NCBI RefSeq assembly: GCF_016859285.1
Contig: NC_053402.1
Coordinates: 22,143,056-22,207,055, forward strand
Direction of reading: 5' to 3'
DNA length: 64,000 nt
Source: Xiphias gladius
Lineage: Eukaryota > Chordata > Actinopteri > Istiophoriformes > Xiphiidae
Of this stretch, positions 59,501 to 64,000 are shown piece after piece. Position numbers and translations under genes: made by a program. A model generated the notes under the pieces. It saw only the letters and a list, made by a program, of their open reading frames with translations. It was not told the origin of the DNA and did not search any database. Position 1 is the first letter of the stretch. Every line of letters begins with the position of its first letter.

Positions 59501-60194
59501 TGTGTGTCACATGCGTCTCCCCGCCGCCTCTCCAGACTCTGGACACCCAGCCGGCGTACACGGAGGACGAGCTGCAGCGGTTCGAGGCCGAGCTCAGGGC
59601 CAAAGAGGAGGAGCTGAGGAGGAGGGCGGACACTCTGCGTCAGGAGCAGGAGCTGCTGAGGGAAAGGGGCAAAGCGCTGGAGGCCCAGAAGAGAGAGTAC
59701 CAGCAGGTAACTGTCCCACTGCATCCCGTACCGGTTCCGTATCACCTGAGGCCCCCATCCCGTGGGTGGCACGGGTTGAATCACGTGGGGTCGCAATTAA
59801 ATTATATAGCGTCGTCAACCAGTTGTCAGCCTGTAATAACACAGATGGTAATTCATTTTTGATTTTTGTTGTTGTTTTTTTTGTTTAATTTCAGGCGGTG
59901 TTAGAGATGTCCCAGAGACAGAAGGAGCAGCAGGCAGCAGACGGGCAGCCTCCCGCAGGTCCTGATGGACAACTACAGTTTCGACCAGAGACACACAAAC
60001 CTCAAGTTAAAGGTAAACAAACTGAGATATGAAATATGTGGTATATCTGGTATGGAACTGTGTTGTAAGAGTTTTTCAGTAAGTGCGTATTCCTCCTCTT
60101 TTTCACAGGGGCAAAGGCCCCAGCTGATCACGAAGCCGAAGCCCAGAATAATCTGCCTGCTGAGCCCCCACAGAATCTGCCTGTACACACTTAA
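55803..60194 (+). CDS. nucb1: Nucleobindin-1 (CALNUC)
   Basis: Nucleobindins are secretory-pathway calcium-binding proteins, found mainly in the Golgi lumen, that also contact G-alpha subunits. Twelve coding exons join in phase: 55803-55922, 56042-56149, 56285-56417, 57132-57235, 57331-57516, 57623-57713, 57806-57864, 58143-58235, 58346-58435, 59536-59706, 59895-60012 and 60109-60194, giving 452 aa (human 461). Residues 1-20 are a signal peptide ([19 protein letters not shown]). Next comes the conserved [17 protein letters not shown] block, then a basic, charged helical stretch ([19 protein letters not shown]). Two EF-hands follow: [12 protein letters not shown] at 248-259 and [12 protein letters not shown] at 300-311; the second has Arg at the usual Gly position, as in known nucleobindins. 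An acidic linker separates them. A Glu/Arg/Gln-rich coiled coil with heptad leucines follows ([20 protein letters not shown]). NUCB2 is the alternative, but gene order near AKT1S1/TBC1D17 favours NUCB1. A SINE lies 14 bp after the exon 9 donor. Confidence 0.95.
56471..56512. repeat. GT microsatellite in NUCB1 intron 3
   Basis: About 20 GT units, preceded by a GA run (56449-56470). Lies 53 bp after the exon 3 donor. Confidence 0.97.
58450..58670 (+). repeat. SINE fragment in NUCB1 intron 9
   Basis: A B-box-like GGTTCAAATCC (58485-58495) is followed by CAAGCTGAGAAAATGTGGGT, GTAGCGCTGTCCCTTCCC, GTGGAGCTGCTCCC and a TTAAATAAGGGTGTG tail. The order resembles HpaI/V-type fish SINEs. The A box is replaced by a G-rich run. 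It starts 14 bp after a splice donor. Confidence 0.55.
58960..59160. repeat. Dispersed fish repeat, family A
   Basis: TTACTGTACTTCCGTACCAA, CTTGAGGTACTTGAGAATTC, TTCTCCTCCACCACATGTAT and CTTCCTTCACCACTGGGG, the two ends of this family. In intron 9 of NUCB1. Confidence 0.7.
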
Positions 60195-60221
60195 TGCACC
60201 GCGCTCTGACAGCCTTAAAAC

Positions 60222-60272
60222 ACACACACACTAACACACACACACACACTAACACACACACACACTAACACT
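60222..60272. repeat. CA/CACTAA compound microsatellite
   Basis: CA runs separated by ACTAAC at a regular spacing of about 18 bp, just after the NUCB1 stop codon, so within its 3' UTR. Confidence 0.9.
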
Positions 60273-60470
60273 CTGATTTGCACTGACACAGATATCCAGA
60301 TGGGTTCCACAAAATGAATTATATGAACTGTGTGTATAAATTCAGACAGACTCGGCTCGTGAATCGTGACATATTGTACAGTTTGTTCTTTCCTGTGGTC
60401 TACATTAGATTAAAGATCTCAAAACAACAGATACCTGGCTACATGTTGTCAGAAATCATAAACATCTTCA

Positions 60471-60476
60471 AATAAA
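60471..60476 (+). terminator. NUCB1 poly(A) signal
   Basis: AATAAAG followed by TTTTAATTT, 277 bp after the stop codon. Confidence 0.75.
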
Positions 60477-62394
60477 GTTTTAATTTAAGACTCTAAACCA
60501 GGCTTCCTGAAATAAAATTACGGGGGGAAGGGGGGGGGGACTGGCCAGAGGGGAAAAAAAGCTCTTCTCTTGTCTTTTTTCCCGTACTACACGTTTATAA
60601 GAGCGATGCCGCTTGAGATTTTCCTCCCGGAGAGCAACGTCGTACAAGCCGCCACGTAAAACTGGACCAAGAGAAAATAATCGGTTGTTCGCTTTTCCTG
60701 AAACCCTGCCCCACGTCAAGTTTTCTCTCAAGATTAGAAAGAGACGCACGGTAAAATAAAGATCCAGTGTTTGCGCTCTGCGTTTGCCCACCGTGCCACA
60801 GGAATCGGATGATTACTCTGAATGAAAAGACCTGGTAGATATCAAAATGTTAACAGCAAAAAAGGAAACCCGTCGGCCAGTTGGTGGCAACAAACTCTGG
60901 ACATGTCGGGAGCCTAATTAAAATGTCTCACAGGCTGGATCTAGTAGGAAACACATGAATAATATTATGATATTCAATAATAAGAAAAATACAAACTATA
61001 CAAGAGAAACTTCAAGGGAAGTGTGTGAGTGTCCTGAGTGTGGAAGCTGGATGTGTGCGTCTGCATCAGAACCACCGTGATTTCACCCTGTTGGGATGAA
61101 CCCCGCCCCCCCCGTGTCACCGTGCACCAGCAGCCTGTTGTCCACTGCCGCGGCTCCCCGGGGACCTGCTCCCCGGGGAGATCCTTGTTGTTGTTGTTGT
61201 CCTGCCGACGAGATGCTCCCCTGGGATCCTTGTTGTTGTTGTCCCCTGGACGCTGCTCGGTGCATTCCTATCAGCATTCCTCTAACCCGCTGACCTCCCG
61301 CGACCCCCGCTGCCCCCCCCCCCCGCTGGTTGTCCATGCAGCTGCCCCCTGTCCGTCACCGCTGACACATCGGCCAGATAAAGACGTCTTGAGGGAGCCA
61401 CCCGGGGCCATGGGGTCAGAATTTAGGCAGATTTGATCTGTAGGATTCAGCCAGAGCAGAGCACATTTATTCAGAAATTCTCCATCAGTGTAGAGACAAA
61501 CACAGTGGTTCCTCCATGTCTTATTTTAACCAGACCCCATCTGACCAGTGTAAGAATGCAGACCATGGATCCACAGATATGTTTTGATTTTATGCACAGG
61601 CACTGAAATGGTCTCCACCCGTGTCGGCCATTATCGGTGCCAAATCGCACTGAAATCTTGTGCAGTTTTAGCCCCCTGAGCCGGGGTTACGAAGAAGACG
61701 ATCTCCCCTTCTGTTTTCTGTCCCATTGCTGTGCTGGGTGGCAAACTCCCCGTGAAACACAAGTTCACCGGTCGGGCTGATTTCAGCGGTGAGTTACTGC
61801 CGGAAGGTGTTTTTTAATCCGTGGGTAAAACAGTATATGAATAAAACAGCACTGTGATCCAAGACGGCGGTGAACGCTACCTGTCAAAACCAATTTTTGT
61901 TTTAAACCACAAAATTGATTTTTTGGAAATCCTGATCCCGTGGTTGGGTGTGAAATGAAAATCTTCGGTTCCAAAAGAATATTTACGAATCATATTGGGG
62001 GGGGGGGTCAGGGGTCAGATTATCCACGTGTTCGGATTGTCCACATGATGGCCTCTTGTCTTTAGCCCATCATCTGCTTACAGACCGCAGAATCTGTAAA
62101 TGTCCCACCTTCTCTGAAACTCCCTGTCGGAGCGTCCACGCCAGCGGCTCCTGACCCCCCTCCCACCACCTCCCAGCAGTTTTCCGACCGGAAGCGGCAC
62201 CGGGGCTGTCCACCGCGCCCGTCGGTGGCTCCGTCGGGACGCCACGGCCGGAGGACGTGACGCCGTGTGATCTTGTCAGGTACTTAGAAACGCTGACACT
62301 TTGCTTAACGGCGCCGTATCCGGTATGTTTACGCCTCAGCATCTCAAAGAAACGATCATCGTCATCCTCCCCTGGAGTTGATGAACGTGTCGGT

Positions 62395-62575
62395 CGGTAC
62401 ATTTACTCGAGTAAAGTACTCAACTACAACTCAGAGCTACTTTACTTGGGTTTTTCTTTTTTCCCCATTTTCTGCCACTTTAAACTTTTACTTCTTTCCA
62501 TTTTCCGAGGCAAATTTTGCACCTTTTGACTCCACTACTCGTATCTGTTACTTTGAACGTTTGGATTTCACTCAC
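62395..62575. repeat. Dispersed fish repeat, family A
   Basis: TACATTTACTCGAGTAAAGT, CTACTTTACTTGGGTTTTTC and TTTGCACCTTTTGACTCCAC, the first part of the family A consensus. Confidence 0.65.
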
Positions 62576-62715
62576 AAAAAAAAAAAAAACATTGGAAGAT
62601 TTCTTAAAATATGAAGCGTCACGGATTCGACCCCACCAGGCAGCTGAACTTTGATCCCCCTCAAAAGCAACTGCATCATTAAAGTCCTGTTTACGTGCAT
62701 CAGTAATAATCCCCT

Positions 62716-63193
62716 AATATAACATGTCATGATATAACATGTCATAATATAACATGTTATAATATAACATCATAATATAATGTCATGATATAACATGTCT
62801 AACATGTCATGATGTAACATGTCATGATGTAACATGTTATAATGTAACATGTTATAATGTAAGGTCATGATGTAACATGTCATGATGTAACATGTCATGA
62901 TGTAACATATCAATGTTACATGTCATGATATAACATATAATGTAACATGTCATGATGTAACGTCATGATGTAACATGTTATAATGTAACATATCATGATA
63001 TAACATGTCATGATGTAACATGTCATGATGTAACATGTCATGATACAACATGTTATAATGTAACGTCATGATGTAACTTGAAATGATATAACATATCATA
63101 ATGTAACATGTCATAATGTAACATGTTATAATGTAACGTCATGATATAACATGTCATAATATAACATGTCATGATATAACATGTCATGATATA
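62716..63193. repeat. 15-bp palindromic minisatellite
   Basis: About 30 imperfect copies of a unit close to TAACATGTCATGATG. Variants swap TCATGA for TTATAA or TCATAA, and some units lack the middle six bases (TAACGTCATGATG). Each unit contains the palindromes ACATGT and TCATGA or TTATAA, so the array can fold on itself. It is not a CRISPR array: there are no unique spacers and the units are contiguous. Confidence 0.95.
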
Positions 63194-63377
63194 CCGAAAG
63201 GGGTCCCTCCCCTGCCCAATGAGTACTTTCACATAGGACATGAACTTTACTCGAACTTAATAGCAGAACTTTTACCTTCGCTTTGACTCTTCTTCGTTAA
63301 CCTGGTTGGGAACCGGCAGCACATGCAGGTGATTTTTTCTTTTTTGTGATAAATATATGATTCCCCCCCCCCCCCAC

Positions 63378-63399
63378 CACACCACACACACACACACAC
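63378..63399. repeat. CA microsatellite next to poly-C
   Basis: A C13-14 run followed by CACCACACCA and about eight CA units. Confidence 0.9.
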
Positions 63400-63880
63400 T
63401 TCTTTACCCAGGGGTTTAACACCCGCCTCCCGTGAGCTGTGATTGGCCGAGGGGACCGAGCCTTCCATGGCCGGTGATGGCGACTGGTACATTTTTACTG
63501 ACATCACCTGTCAATCTTCTGACTTGACCAGCGGGTGATTTGATCACAGGGAAGAAATTTGTGTACATTTTTTTTTTTTTTAAATTTAATTCGTTCGAAT
63601 AAAATAATCGAATGTAACAATGAGCCACAAGAACCTCCCCCCCCCGTAAAAGCCTGAACTTAATATAAACTAAATTTATGGTGATTTTTTTTTTATCGTT
63701 CTTTGTTGCTGACTGCGACCTTTGAAACGTCCAATTCCACCAAAAAAAAAAAACATTTATTTTTAAAAAATTTTAAATTTAAAAATTAAAAAAAAAAAGT
63801 GCCTCCATGACTGTTTCCTTTAAGTTTAGACATTTGGCTCAAAACCTTATGGCACTAGTGCATTGCATTTCTCCTGTTCA

Positions 63881-63896
63881 GGCGCCAGAGGGCGCA
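63881..63896 (+). promoter_or_regulatory. CTCF-like motif
   Basis: GGCGCCAGAGGGCGCA contains the strongest part of the CTCF consensus (CCA..AGRKGGCRS written as GCCAGAGGGCGC). It lies in a gene-poor stretch 3.4 kb beyond NUCB1. Occupancy is inference. Confidence 0.4.
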
Positions 63897-64000
63897 ATTG
63901 TTTAACTATTTTCTTTTTTTTTTTTTTTGGTCAAGTTTCAATCAACCACAGAGTGAGAATAACTTGATTTAATCAATTAGCTGCTGTGATGGTGTGAGCT

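Larger units (their letters stand above)
60477..64000. other. Gene-poor 3' flank
   Basis: No recognisable gene. A duplicated GTTGTTGTTGT-containing segment lies near 61.18-61.25 kb. A minus-strand frame at 62070-62402 with a minus-strand AATAAA (complement of 61466-61471) is the only weak gene-like signal. Repeats: family A at 62.40 kb, a 15-bp minisatellite at 62.72 kb, a CA run at 63.38 kb. A CTCF-like motif lies at 63.88 kb. The rest shows nothing notable. Confidence 0.6.

Noticed and set aside
62716-63193. Possible CRISPR array
   Set aside because: Units are contiguous, without unique spacers, and the surrounding genes are vertebrate.

Overview
This window is animal nuclear DNA and almost certainly comes from a bony fish, probably a spiny-rayed (percomorph) one. 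The genes have GT-AG introns and vertebrate-type proteins, and the intergenic DNA is full of fish-type dispersed repeats: Tc1 transposons, tRNA-derived SINEs, long CA/GT runs and modular non-coding repeats. The gene order (EMC10, AKT1S1, TBC1D17, NUCB1) resembles genes that sit close together in human 19q13.33. No operons, CRISPR arrays or prokaryotic features are present.

Layout. 1-7.46 kb: no gene recognised; two SINE fragments. 7.46-12.65 kb (+): EMC10, with two alternative last exons. 12.96-14.15 kb: an internally deleted, dead Tc1-like transposon. 14.2-21.8 kb: intergenic, repeats and low-complexity DNA. 21.85-28.4 kb (+): a small five-exon gene for a stand-alone PRY-SPRY (B30.2) protein. 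29.4-34.4 kb (-): AKT1S1 (PRAS40), whose last intron carries a second Tc1 element and a MITE-like inverted-repeat element. 34.4-37.1 kb: divergent promoter region with CRE and E-box motifs. 37.15-46.0 kb (+): TBC1D17, 17 coding exons. 46-50.9 kb: intergenic, repeat-rich. 50.9-53.8 kb (+): a D-type cyclin, probably cyclin Dx. 54.2-60.5 kb (+): NUCB1, 12 coding exons. 60.5-64 kb: no recognised gene; a 15-bp palindromic minisatellite and a CTCF-like site.

Every exon model was built by hand: reading frame and splice phase were carried across each junction, and all junctions keep phase. Predicted lengths are EMC10 250 or 256 aa, SPRY protein 219 aa, AKT1S1 354 aa, TBC1D17 628 aa, D-type cyclin 314 aa and NUCB1 452 aa.

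The genes do not form one pathway. There are loose links: PRAS40 is an AKT substrate and mTORC1 inhibitor, TBC1D17 is a Rab GAP in endosome/autophagy traffic, EMC10 and NUCB1 act in the secretory pathway, and D-cyclins are growth-factor outputs. I found no clearly new biological system. The less ordinary items are the stand-alone PRY-SPRY gene, the conserved EMC10 alternative tails, the exon-fused D-type cyclin, and several palindromic or fold-back sequences.
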